Origin: Spiractinospora alimapuensis
GTDB lineage: Bacteria > Actinomycetota > Actinomycetes > Streptosporangiales > Streptosporangiaceae
Length of the DNA: 64,000 bases
Reading direction: 5' to 3'
NCBI RefSeq assembly: GCF_018437505.1
Contig: NZ_CP072467.1
Span: 5,728,010-5,792,009 of the forward strand
The notes beneath the pieces are model-generated. The model saw only the letters and a program-made list of their open reading frames with translations. It did no database searches and was not told the DNA's origin. Positions within the stretch are counted from its first letter, which is position 1; every line of letters begins with the position of its first letter. Positions 1-7,595 of the stretch are shown one piece after another. Position numbers and translations under genes: made by a program.

Positions 1-858
1 GAACGCGTTGGCGTACCCCACCTTTCGCGCGATCGCGTCCACCGTCAGGGTGGTATCGCGCAGCAGGTCCGCCGCCAGGGTGATCCTCCAACCGGTGAGG
101 TAGCTCATCGGCGGTTCCCCGATGGACTCCGTGAAGCGCCTCGCGAGCGCCGCGCGGGAGACTCCCACGGCCGCGGCGAGTTCCGCCACCGTCCACGGAT
201 GGGCGGGACGATCATGCATCGCGCGCAACGCGCCACCCGCCACCGGATCGTCCAGTGCTCGGCACCAGGCCGGTGCGTCGGTGCCCGGCCGATCGAACCA
301 CGTGCGCAGGGCGGAGACCAGCATCAGATCCAGGAGCCGGTCCAGGACCAACTGCTGCCCGGGGCGGTCCCGCGCGATCTCCTCGGCAAGGGTTTCCCCC
401 GGTGGCAACGCGGCGTCGGCGGCCGGAACGACTAGTACCGGCGGCAGCGCCCACAGTAGGCGGTCGCTGAGCTGCCCTCGGCGTTCGAAGGCACCGCTCA
501 GCAGCAGAGCGGTCCCGTCCTGTGACGGGACCCGCGTCGGTGGGTGTCCCGCGATGTGCTCCACACCCGGGACGCTGGGGCAGTAGTCGGCGTTGGTCAC
601 CACGACTGAGGGCGGTGTGGTCGGGTCGTCGGCCACCGTGTGCTGCACGTCGCCCCGGATAACCGCGATCTCGTTGGGTTCGATCCGCACGGCCTCGTGA
701 GCGTCGGGCACGATCCACGCGTGGCCGCGCAGCATCCTGGCGAGCGTCAGTGGGGCACCACTGGCCATCCGCATACCCCAGGGCGGCCGCATCAGGGTTT
801 GTCGAAAGACGGCGCCGCGCGCCCGAATATCAACCAACAGTTCCGACACGGCATCCAT
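1..858 (-). CDS. AraC-family transcriptional regulator (3' end cut by window)
   Basis: The reading frame opens at ATG 858 and stays open to the window edge, giving 286 residues; the last few dozen lie outside. The N-terminal ~190 residues look like the cupin domain of AraC regulators that sit beside oxidoreductases (cupin_6 type). The last ~70 visible residues are an AraC helix-turn-helix, with WTVAELAAAVGVSRAALARR as the first HTH and TVDAIARKVGYANAF entering the second. It is divergent from the NmrA-like gene with only 80 bp between them, so it probably controls that gene and itself (inference from context). The effector is unknown. Confidence 0.85.
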   Translation of the reverse strand, partial: MDAVSELLVDIRARGAVFRQTLMRPPWGMRMASGAPLTLARMLRGHAWIVPDAHEAVRIEPNEIAVIRGDVQHTVADDPTTPPSVVVTNADYCPSVPGVEHIAGHPPTRVPSQDGTALLLSGAFERRGQLSDRLLWALPPVLVVPAADAALPPGETLAEEIARDRPGQQLVLDRLLDLMLVSALRTWFDRPGTDAPAWCRALDDPVAGGALRAMHDRPAHPWTVAELAAAVGVSRAALARRFTESIGEPPMSYLTGWRITLAADLLRDTTLTVDAIARKVGYANAF

Positions 859-938
859 GGCCCGAGTGTAGACGCTGAGACATCGGGCAGCGGTTCTCAG
901 CCATGGAGCGTCTCAAGTTCCGCCGATTAACTGGAGTC

Positions 939-1784
939 ATGTCTGAACACTCAATTCTTGTGACCGGCGCGACCGGTAAGTCCGGCCGTCGGGTCACTCG
1001 TCAACTGCGTGACAGGGGACGATCGGTCCGCGCGGCTTCTCGGGGCGGCGAACACCACTTCGACTGGACTGACGACACCACGTGGGACCATGCGCTCCAG
1101 GGCGTGGAATCCGCCTACATCGTCCAGTTGGACGGAACCCCGCTGGTGCGTCCGTTCGTGGAGCGGGCGAAGCGGAACGGAGTGCGTCGACTCGTGCTGG
1201 CCTCCGGGCGAGGTATCGATGATCCCGATTATGTGAACGATCAGACCGGAATGTTGGAGGCGCTCCTCGACAGTGAGGAGGCCGTGCGAAACAGCGGCCT
1301 GGAGTGGACGATCAGTCGGCCTGGCTGGTTCGCGCAGAATTTCAGCGAGGGGTTCTTCGCTGACGCTATCCGTGAGGGGGAGCTGCGGCTGCCCGCCGGC
1401 GCGGGTGCGGCTAGCTTCGTCGATGCCGAGGACATCGCCGCCGTGGTGGTGGCCGTTCTGACGGAGGACGGGCACAACGGGCAAATCTATGAGCTGTCCG
1501 GACCAGAGGCCGTGACCCTGACCGAGGCCGTCGCCACCATCTCCGAAGTCGCGGGGCGGGACATTCGCTATGTCGCGCTGACGGTCGACGAGTACATCGC
1601 CGAGCTCGTGGGCCAGGGACTGCCGCGCGAAGATGCGGCGATTCTCGCCGACATCGCCGAGCCTCTGCGCGACGGGACGGACGCCTACGTGTCCGACGGG
1701 GTTCCACGTGCTCTCGGTCGCCCACCACGCAGCTTCGCCGAGTTCGCCAAGACAACCGCCGCCGCGGGTGGCTGGACGCGGTGA
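939..1784 (+). CDS. NmrA-like NAD(P)-binding oxidoreductase
   Basis: Protein of 281 residues with an N-terminal Rossmann motif GATGKSG (glycines 10, 13, 16), typical of atypical short-chain dehydrogenases of the NmrA/SDR_a5 group. Members either reduce quinones or other small substrates, or act as NADP-sensing regulators; nothing here decides between these. The start was placed at ATG 939 because CTGGAG lies just upstream; an in-frame ATG at 903 would add 12 poorly conserved residues. It is divergent from an AraC regulator, a common pairing for stress-inducible quinone or aldehyde reductases. A hairpin terminator follows at 1814-1866. Confidence 0.85.
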   Translation: MSEHSILVTGATGKSGRRVTRQLRDRGRSVRAASRGGEHHFDWTDDTTWDHALQGVESAYIVQLDGTPLVRPFVERAKRNGVRRLVLASGRGIDDPDYVNDQTGMLEALLDSEEAVRNSGLEWTISRPGWFAQNFSEGFFADAIREGELRLPAGAGAASFVDAEDIAAVVVAVLTEDGHNGQIYELSGPEAVTLTEAVATISEVAGRDIRYVALTVDEYIAELVGQGLPREDAAILADIAEPLRDGTDAYVSDGVPRALGRPPRSFAEFAKTTAAAGGWTR

Positions 1785-1813
1785 GCCACTGACACCAGTC
1801 CTACGAGAGAGGG

Positions 1814-1866
1814 CCCGGCGGGGGTGGGGAGGGGGCTTGGGGTTGCCCGTTGGTTCCCCCGCCGGG
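1814..1866. terminator. Bidirectional hairpin terminator
   Basis: Perfect 11-bp inverted repeat (CCCGGCGGGGG at 1814-1824, CCCCCGCCGGG at 1856-1866) between two convergent genes. No U tract follows on the plus side, as is usual in actinomycetes. Confidence 0.6.
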
Positions 1867-1871
1867 GGTCT

Positions 1872-2195
1872 TTAGTGGGTGGTGGTGAGGAGTGTGTGGA
1901 GGTGGCGTTGGAGGGGGACGGTGGCGTCGAGTGGGAGGTGGAGGGTGGGGTGGTTAGGGGTGGGTTTCCAGCCGTGGGGGGTGGCGGTGAGGTGGATGGT
2001 GGTGTCGCCTCGGGTGACGAGGACGCTGAGGGTGTCTTCGTTGAGGTGGGTGGTGATGCCGTCGCGGTGGAGGAGTGGTGAGTGGAGGGCGAGGTTGCGG
2101 CAGGCGCGCACGGTGGCGCTGGCGGGTGGGGGCTTGGGGCGGAGGTAGCGTTCGCGTTCTTCGGGGGTCAGGGGTGGTACTGGGCGGAAGCTCAT
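1872..2195 (-). CDS. Small hypothetical protein of the whiJ/abaA-like locus
   Basis: Protein of 107 residues that I do not recognise. ATG 2195 overlaps the stop of the upstream ATP-binding gene as ATGA, so the two are translationally coupled; upstream methionines would extend into low-complexity Arg/His/Pro sequence. The N-terminus is proline-rich (PVPPLTPEERERYLRPK), followed by a compact part with alternating hydrophobic residues and several threonines and histidines. No signal peptide or membrane segment. It is the third gene of a minus-strand unit opposite an XRE/DUF397 pair, so a role in that regulatory system is likely but unproven. The DNA is unusually rich in GGTG repeats. Confidence 0.65.
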   Translation of the reverse strand: MSFRPVPPLTPEERERYLRPKPPPASATVRACRNLALHSPLLHRDGITTHLNEDTLSVLVTRGDTTIHLTATPHGWKPTPNHPTLHLPLDATVPLQRHLHTLLTTTH

Positions 2196-2614
2196 GGGGT
2201 GGCCTCGGCGAGGGTGCGGGTGGTGGGGATGTCGGCGGTGACGGTGCATGCGTCGTGGGTGAGGGTGGCCCACCATTCGGTGGCGTGGTGTTCTACCAAG
2301 AGCAGACCGCGCCCGTTCTCCGCGAGCGGGGGAGCACAGGGTGTGTTCGCGCCCGGGTTTCGGGGGCAGCGGCTCCCGTTGTCGGTGACGGTGATGCGCA
2401 CGCGGCGCGCGGAGCAGTGCGCACTCACGGTGTAGGTGCCGCCGGGAAGGCCGCTGCGGGAGTGGACGACGGCGTTGGAGGCCAGCTCGCTGAGCACGAG
2501 GGCGGCATCAGCGATGTCGTTCTTGTCCGCCCCTCGAAGGCTGAGAACGGAGCGCAACCAGGCGCGGGCCTCGCCCACGCTCTCCGGGGTGCCGGCCAGG
2601 GTCGTGGAGATCAT
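2192..2614 (-). CDS. ATP-binding protein, RsbW-like (HATPase_c_2)
   Basis: Protein of 140 residues forming a GHKL ATPase fold like anti-sigma factor serine kinases. Visible motifs are the N-box ELASN (Glu43, Asn47), the G1 box DNG (Asp78-Gly80) and the G2 loop GRGLLLVEHH starting at Gly101. It has no sensor or phosphoacceptor domain. Such stand-alone ATPases usually accompany XRE and DUF397 genes in streptomycetes and Nocardiopsis (abaA/whiJ-type loci). ATG 2614 overlaps the upstream stop as ATGA, and its own stop overlaps the next ATG, giving a tightly coupled three-gene operon. Whether it phosphorylates a protein partner cannot be told from sequence. Confidence 0.88.
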   Translation of the reverse strand: MISTTLAGTPESVGEARAWLRSVLSLRGADKNDIADAALVLSELASNAVVHSRSGLPGGTYTVSAHCSARRVRITVTDNGSRCPRNPGANTPCAPPLAENGRGLLLVEHHATEWWATLTHDACTVTADIPTTRTLAEATP

Positions 2615-2817
2615 CGCCCACCACCCCCAGCAACGACTCGCAACGGTTCGGTGGTCGCACCCAACGGACACGGATGCCCGACCGAACGCACCGCCACAAA
2701 CGAACACGCACGCTCCGGGCACTCCCAGAACCGCCGCACCACATACGGCCGAACCCGCGCCGGACCACCGCGATGACGCCACCCCACACCACGCGCGTTA
2801 AAGTCAAACCTGTCCAT
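2611..2817 (-). CDS. Small Cys-containing protein, first gene of the locus
   Basis: Protein of 68 residues, supported mainly by its very good ribosome binding site (AAGGAG seven bases before ATG 2817) and by the ATGA overlap with the next gene. The middle holds ECPERACSF and GHPCPLG: two cysteines four residues apart and a His-x-Cys, suggesting a small zinc-binding element. The N-terminus is rich in Arg and Trp. I do not know the family. Position suggests function together with the ATP-binding protein that follows. The 179-bp gap to the divergent XRE gene should hold both promoters. Confidence 0.6.
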   Translation of the reverse strand: MDRFDFNARGVGWRHRGGPARVRPYVVRRFWECPERACSFVAVRSVGHPCPLGATTEPLRVVAGGGGR

Positions 2818-2996
2818 CTGGGTCTCCTTCCCGATGGGCCACGCCCCGGGGCTGTCTCCACAGCCGCCGGGGCTTGTTTTCGAACTGGCTTCAGCTTTCC
2901 ATCTCCAACTTCCGACTGGCACGGAGTTCACTAACCAGGTAAATTCTCGGATATGGAGATCTGGATAGAGCTGAATCAGAGCTAGCTGGAGTTGCC

Positions 2997-3809
2997 ATGG
3001 CCCCCGAAACTCCTGCCGCGCGACGCAGATTCGGCGCTCAGCTGCGCAAATACCGAGAACAAGCGGCCGTCTCCCAGTCCGCATTGGCACGAGACATCCC
3101 ATTAGCGCAATCGATGCTCAGCGCTATCGAACTCGGAAAGAAGTCGACAAAAGAGCACATAGTTGCGCGAATCGACGAGGTTCTTAGAACCGGCGGAACC
3201 CTGCACCGCGCATGGCATAGTTACCGCCAGCTCGGAGGCCACGCCGACTGGTTCAAGGGAATCGTCCAACAGGAACAGAAGGCATCCGTCATCCGTGAGT
3301 ACGGTCTTGCACTGGTTCCTGGTGTGCTCCAGACCCGGTCCTATGCCCGCACCGTCATCCGGGACGGGCGCCCGACAGATCTAGAAAAAGAGATCGACGA
3401 GCTGGTCAGCGCACGCATGGAACGTAAGGCACTCCTGGAGGCGGAACGACCTCCGCAACTGTGCACCGTTCTGGACGAGACCGTGCTGACACGCCCCGTA
3501 GGCGGGCATGCAACCATGAGGGAACAGCTGGAACATCTCTTGGACTCGTCCCTTAACGAGCGGATCACCATCCAGGTCGTCCCGTTCGATACACGACGCT
3601 GTCCAGGGCTATCGGGGCCATTTACGCTGATCACTACGCCTGGGGAACCTGAGATCCTTTATGCCGAGACACCCCTACGCGGCGAAGCTGTGGACGATCC
3701 CGAAACGGTATCCCAGTACAACCGACTGTTTGGTGCCCTCCAGGGCGTGGCGTACCCGCCAGACGAATCACGCGACAAGATGCATGAGATAAGGAAGTAC
3801 TTTCAGTGA
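2997..3809 (+). CDS. XRE-family regulator with DUF5753 domain (WhiJ-like)
   Basis: Protein of 270 residues. Residues ~10-70 form a Cro/C1-type helix-turn-helix (VSQSALARDIPLAQSMLSAI, ELGKK). Residues ~85-265 match the DUF5753 domain that follows the HTH in the very abundant actinomycete WhiJ/Scr1-like family (LVPGVLQTRSYAR, near-C-terminal TPLRGEAVDD). These proteins bind DNA and partner with the small DUF397 protein encoded next door, and often affect development or antibiotic production. CTGGAG precedes ATG 2997. Its stop overlaps the DUF397 GTG start. GC is somewhat lower than in neighbouring genes. Confidence 0.93.
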   Translation: MAPETPAARRRFGAQLRKYREQAAVSQSALARDIPLAQSMLSAIELGKKSTKEHIVARIDEVLRTGGTLHRAWHSYRQLGGHADWFKGIVQQEQKASVIREYGLALVPGVLQTRSYARTVIRDGRPTDLEKEIDELVSARMERKALLEAERPPQLCTVLDETVLTRPVGGHATMREQLEHLLDSSLNERITIQVVPFDTRRCPGLSGPFTLITTPGEPEILYAETPLRGEAVDDPETVSQYNRLFGALQGVAYPPDESRDKMHEIRKYFQ

Positions 3810-4000
3810 ACGACACTGTCTACCGGTGGCACACATCGAGCTTCAGCAACGCCTCCGGAGGGAACTGCGTAGAAGTCGCCGAAGGCCCCCGCGCTGTCAA
3901 CATCCGTGACACCCAGCATCGCCACCTCGGCCACCTCGCGGTCCCAGCGACGGAGTGGCGGGCGTTCCTGCATGCCGTGCGCAAGGACGAGCTGGACTAG
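3806..4000 (+). CDS. DUF397 protein, partner of the XRE regulator
   Basis: Protein of 64 residues with the DUF397 pattern: N-terminal WHTSSFSNASGGNCVEVA, a central VNIRDTQ strand and a C-terminal EWRAFLHAVRKDELD. GTG 3806 overlaps the XRE stop (GTGA), and AAGGAA lies upstream inside the XRE gene. In characterised pairs (Scr1/Scr2, WhiJ and its partner) the small protein binds the regulator and modulates it; that role is inferred here. A hairpin 10 bp downstream ends the operon. Confidence 0.93.
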   Translation: MNDTVYRWHTSSFSNASGGNCVEVAEGPRAVNIRDTQHRHLGHLAVPATEWRAFLHAVRKDELD

Positions 4001-4009
4001 CACCCGCCA

Positions 4010-4030
4010 GCGCGCGGTTTCCCCGCGCGC
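4010..4030 (+). terminator. Hairpin terminator after XRE-DUF397
   Basis: Eight-bp GC stem (GCGCGCGG / CCGCGCGC) with a 5-nt loop, ten bases after the DUF397 stop. Confidence 0.55.
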
Positions 4031-4164
4031 CCACCGGGCATCGTGCACAGCAACCCGCCCCTGGCAAGGCCCCTATACACGAACCCCGCCGGCACACAAC
4101 AGCGTGCGGACCTAGCCACCTGAGGGGATGAGGGGATGAGCGGGACCCCTGTTAGTCTGTGCTG

Positions 4165-4596
4165 ATGTCAGCGATCAGACGCTTCCAAGTGACCTTCGAC
4201 TGTGCGGAACCCGTGCGCCTCGCGGCTTTCTGGTGCGAGGTGCTGGGGTACGTCGTCCCACCGGTCCCGGAGGGTTTTGCCACGTGGGAGGAGTACCAAC
4301 ACTCCCTGCCGCCTGAGGATGAGGTCTACTTCGCGTGTACTGATCCCTCCGGCGTGGGTTCACGCCTGCTCTTTCAGCGAGTTCCCGAAGGCAAGGTCGT
4401 CAAGAACCGGGTGCATCTGTGTGTGCGGGCCGGCGACGGGCTCGTGGGTGACGAGCGCCTGGCCACACTCGAGGCCGAATGCGCACGGCTGATGGCCCTC
4501 GGCGCGAAGCACGTGCTCACGCAGCGCGCCGATGACGTCAACGAGTCGTGCATCACGATGCAGGACGTCGAGGGCAACGAGTTCTGCCTCTCCTGA
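4165..4596 (+). CDS. VOC-family (glyoxalase-like) protein
   Basis: Protein of 143 residues with a vicinal-oxygen-chelate fold typical of glyoxalase-like domain proteins in actinomycetes. It begins FQVTFDCAEPVRLAAFWCEVLGY and ends DVEGNEFCLS; the internal RVHLCVRAGD gives the metal-region histidine. This group (Glyoxalase_6) has no known substrate. ATG 4165 was preferred over in-frame GTG 4159. It has no obvious operon partner; the next ~530 bp are non-coding. Confidence 0.82.
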   Translation: MSAIRRFQVTFDCAEPVRLAAFWCEVLGYVVPPVPEGFATWEEYQHSLPPEDEVYFACTDPSGVGSRLLFQRVPEGKVVKNRVHLCVRAGDGLVGDERLATLEAECARLMALGAKHVLTQRADDVNESCITMQDVEGNEFCLS

Positions 4597-5068
4597 ACCC
4601 TCCTCCAAGACCGCGAAATCGAGAGCCTCCTGCCGTGGGATCTCTCAGGTCCCGCACGAGGCAGGACCTGTTCCGTGAGAGCAGGGTTGCGTAGGCGGGC
4701 GATGCCGAGCATGGCGTGGTGGACACCGTCCACAACCCCCACCACCCGGGTTTCCCGAACGCTCACCGAACCACTCGCGGTTCGTCACGTGGTCGCCATG
4801 GTGCTGGACCGATCGGACTCTTGGGTTTCCGCACCTCGCTGGTGAGCTACCGCGCCGTTGACGTGGGTGGCGTGGACCGCGCGGTCGTCGGCGAGGAGGG
4901 CGAGCCTGAACAGGGCGTCCTGGATGTCCTTGTCTTGGGTTTGAGCCTTCGGCACCGGTGTGGCCTCTGGGTCTAGTTGTTGTGTCCCTGGAGGTTGGTG
5001 ACCCGGTCTGTGGGTGGCGAGGCAGCCCCTCGGGTGGCGTGTCGACCCGCTGGCCGACCCGAACGCGA
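4597..5068. other. Gene-free stretch, possible gene remnants
   Basis: About 470 bp without a convincing gene. On the minus strand short open pieces can be read (for example DIQDALFRLALLADDRAVHA near 4870-4930), but they are broken by stops and lack ribosome binding sites. They may be decayed coding sequence; I could not assign a family. Confidence 0.35.
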
Positions 5069-5103
5069 CCGTCTCGCCGTCGTGTCACACGACGGCGAGA
5101 CGG
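5069..5103 (-). terminator. Strong hairpin terminator
   Basis: Perfect 16-bp inverted repeat (left arm 5069-5084, right arm 5088-5103) around a 3-nt loop, about 20 bp beyond the stop of the minus-strand secreted-protein gene. Confidence 0.75.
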
Positions 5104-5123
5104 TGCACGCGTGGACGCGCGCT

Positions 5124-6464
5124 CTACGTTCCGGGGACGTACAGGCGGACGTCGTCGATGCTCGCCGAGCCCTCGTAGAAGTTCATGTGGGGTTGGCCGA
5201 TCAGGAAGTAGTCGGGGTAGGCCGAGCCCTCCGGCCAGACGTCGTCGTCGACGTAGGTGCCGTTGGGGGAGGGGTACTCCCAGTCGGCGTTGTACTGGCC
5301 GTCGTACTCCTCCGACGTCTGGTTGTAGTGCCAGATGGGGTTCTCGCCGTCGTCGAAGGGCTGTTCGTAGCGCAGCGTCTGTTCGCCGACGTGGCGGAAC
5401 TCGCCGCTGACCTCCAGGACGTAGGAGTCGTCGCGGCGTTCGACGGCGAACTGGTAGTCCCGGTCCGGCATGGCCTCCGGCATGAGGTCCACCTGGCTGA
5501 CGATCCCCCCGCCGACCTCCGTGCCGCACTCGCTGGGCATGACGTACTCGGTGCCCGGCTGGTCGGCGTATCGGCGGTCGTCGGTCATGAACAGCATGTT
5601 CACGCCGTTTCCGCTGCCCCACTCGTAGGGCTGGAGCTCCCCGCTGTCGATGTCGCAGTAGCGCAGACCGTTGCCTGTGTACTCGTAGCGGTTGTAGCCG
5701 TCCATGACCACCTTGCGGTGGTTGTGGATGAACACGTTGTTGTGCGGCGCCGGCCGGTCGTAGTCCATGATCGACAGGAAGTAGAACCCGTTGGCGTCCG
5801 TGGTCACGTCGAACCACTCGCACTCGGGCCGTGAGAAGTCACCCGAGGCCGCCCACGGGAAGTTCGTCTTGCAGTCCGACGGTGTGTAGCCGTTCACCAG
5901 ACCGTCGTAGTCCCACTCCCCGTCGCGCTGGCCACCGAAGTCGATGGTTCGCAGCGTCATCTCGACGCGGTACTCCTCGGGCAGCTCGTCGGTGGAGCGC
6001 AACACGACTCCACCGTCGTGCGCGGGACTGTCGAATAATCCGACGGCTTCGGACCCGGGCACGGAGTCCTGGGTGAAGGACGGCTCGGCGCTGCCCTCCC
6101 GCATGGCGAGTTCGGCGGTGAGCCATCCGTCGTCGCCCAGGGAGAACGAACGACGCTGGAGGTCGACGGTGTCGAGCTGGTCCTGGAAGTCCGCCCCGCC
6201 GACCGTCGCGAAGTACTCGCCGTCGTTGTCGTAGCCATCGACGTCGTAAGGACTCCCGGGACCGTCCTTGTCCGGGAACCATCCCGTGTCCCCCGACGGG
6301 TCGAAGGCGGAGAAGTCCTCCTCGTGCACCAGTTGCCAGCCCCCGGGCCGGTCCTCCGGTGGGTCGGCCTCCGGTGTGTCCGCCACCGCGGCGGTCGCCC
6401 CCAGTGGCGTCACCACCCCCACCACAGCGGCGAGGCCCATCCACCGTGCGACTCGAAACCCCAT
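5124..6464 (-). CDS. Secreted protein, possible concanavalin-like (GH16-type) fold
   Basis: Protein of 446 residues from ATG 6464 (GGAGGAG just upstream). Residues 1-~29 are a Sec signal peptide ending near ATAAVADT. The mature part is acidic and rich in Asp, Gly, Tyr and Trp; it starts GWQLVHEEDFSAFD, resembling the opening of family-16 glucanase or laminin-G-like sandwich domains, and ends ASIDDVRLYVPGT, a common final strand of such folds. I see no clear GH16 ExDxxE motif, so activity is uncertain; carbohydrate binding or hydrolysis is a guess. It lies downstream of the betaine transporter operon but is separated by 156 bp and has its own strong terminator. Confidence 0.8.
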   Translation of the reverse strand: MGFRVARWMGLAAVVGVVTPLGATAAVADTPEADPPEDRPGGWQLVHEEDFSAFDPSGDTGWFPDKDGPGSPYDVDGYDNDGEYFATVGGADFQDQLDTVDLQRRSFSLGDDGWLTAELAMREGSAEPSFTQDSVPGSEAVGLFDSPAHDGGVVLRSTDELPEEYRVEMTLRTIDFGGQRDGEWDYDGLVNGYTPSDCKTNFPWAASGDFSRPECEWFDVTTDANGFYFLSIMDYDRPAPHNNVFIHNHRKVVMDGYNRYEYTGNGLRYCDIDSGELQPYEWGSGNGVNMLFMTDDRRYADQPGTEYVMPSECGTEVGGGIVSQVDLMPEAMPDRDYQFAVERRDDSYVLEVSGEFRHVGEQTLRYEQPFDDGENPIWHYNQTSEEYDGQYNADWEYPSPNGTYVDDDVWPEGSAYPDYFLIGQPHMNFYEGSASIDDVRLYVPGT

Positions 6465-6620
6465 CGACTCCTCCGCTCCTTCGGCGTCAATGGCACAAGC
6501 CTGCATGGAAGCACCCCGGAGCGCTATGGGGGACCCACCCGAAATCCCTGTGTCAGAGGCGCCCCAAGGCTGCGTGGGGTGCGGCGGACCAGGCGTCCGC
6601 CGCACCCCACGAGTACCCGC

Positions 6621-7595
6621 TCACCGCCGGACGTCCCCCTCGTCCGGGATCCACGACTCCCACACCTCGGGGTTGTCCTCGACCCACTGCCCCGCGGCCT
6701 CCTCGGGATCCATGCCCTCGTCCGCTATGAGCTGCGCGACCGCGTTCTGGTCGTCGTTGGTCCACTGCCAGTTGTCCAGGAACTCGTACGCGGAGCCTCC
6801 GTCCTCCGTGAACCCGGCGCGGAAGATCTTGTTCAGGTCGTAGGCGGGGTAGCCGCACGGAACCTGGTCGGGATCAGCGTCGCACCCGTCCTCGTAGGGC
6901 GGCAGCTCCACCCGCACCAGGTCGAGCTCATGCAACAGCCACTGTGGGTCGTAGAAGTAGAAGAGCGCCGGCTCCTCGTTCGCGTATCGGTTACGCACCT
7001 CGGTGATCTGCGCGGCTTCGGACCCCGCGTACACGATCTCCAGATCCAGACCGAAGGCGTTGATCATGCCCTGGTCCTGGGTCACGAACGCGGGATCACC
7101 GCCCAGGAACTCGCCGCTCCCGCCCGTCTCGGCGGTCTGGAAGATCTCGATGTTCTCCTCGATCCCTTCCAGGGTGTCGATCCCGGGGTATCGATCGACG
7201 AGGTACCGCGGCACGTACCAGCCGATGTAGCCGTCGTTGCCGTTAGGGCCACCGTCCACGACGGTGCCGTTGCCCTCGGGCCCGTAGAGCTCCATCAGGT
7301 CCTCGTGGCCCCAGTTCTCCACGATCGCGTCGAGCACGCCCTGGTCCAACGCCTGCCACGACGGCTGCTCGTCGATCCGCATGAGTTGGACCTCGTAGCC
7401 CATCTCGTGCCTCAGCAGGTAGGCGAGGACCTCCGCGGACGCCTCGTAGCCGACCCACCCGTTCACCGCGATCCGCACCGTGTTGGGGTCCCGTGGCATG
7501 TCGGAGGTGCGCACCGCGCACGAGGAGACGAGCACCGCTGTCATCAGCACGGCGAGGGTCCTGGTCAGCACCCGTCCGATCGGTGTGTTACGCAT
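6621..7595 (-). CDS. Glycine betaine/choline ABC transporter, substrate-binding lipoprotein
   Basis: Protein of 324 residues of the OpuAC/ProX family. A signal peptide with lipobox VSSC puts the lipid on Cys26. The mature part begins VRIAVNGWVGYEASAEVLAY and has several tryptophans that could form the aromatic cage for a quaternary ammonium group (WVGYEA, ENWGHEDL, YIGWYVPRY). The start overlaps the permease stop by 8 bp, so it is the last transporter gene of the betB-betA-opuA unit. It captures the ligand outside the membrane and delivers it to the fused permease. Betaine versus choline cannot be decided by eye. Confidence 0.92.
   Translation of the reverse strand: MRNTPIGRVLTRTLAVLMTAVLVSSCAVRTSDMPRDPNTVRIAVNGWVGYEASAEVLAYLLRHEMGYEVQLMRIDEQPSWQALDQGVLDAIVENWGHEDLMELYGPEGNGTVVDGGPNGNDGYIGWYVPRYLVDRYPGIDTLEGIEENIEIFQTAETGGSGEFLGGDPAFVTQDQGMINAFGLDLEIVYAGSEAAQITEVRNRYANEEPALFYFYDPQWLLHELDLVRVELPPYEDGCDADPDQVPCGYPAYDLNKIFRAGFTEDGGSAYEFLDNWQWTNDDQNAVAQLIADEGMDPEEAAGQWVEDNPEVWESWIPDEGDVRR

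Noticed and set aside
4645-5823. Long minus-strand open frame of 392 codons
   Set aside because: Arg/Pro-rich composition, no ribosome binding site, and it lies across the strong 5069-5103 terminator and in an alternative frame of the well-supported secreted-protein gene.
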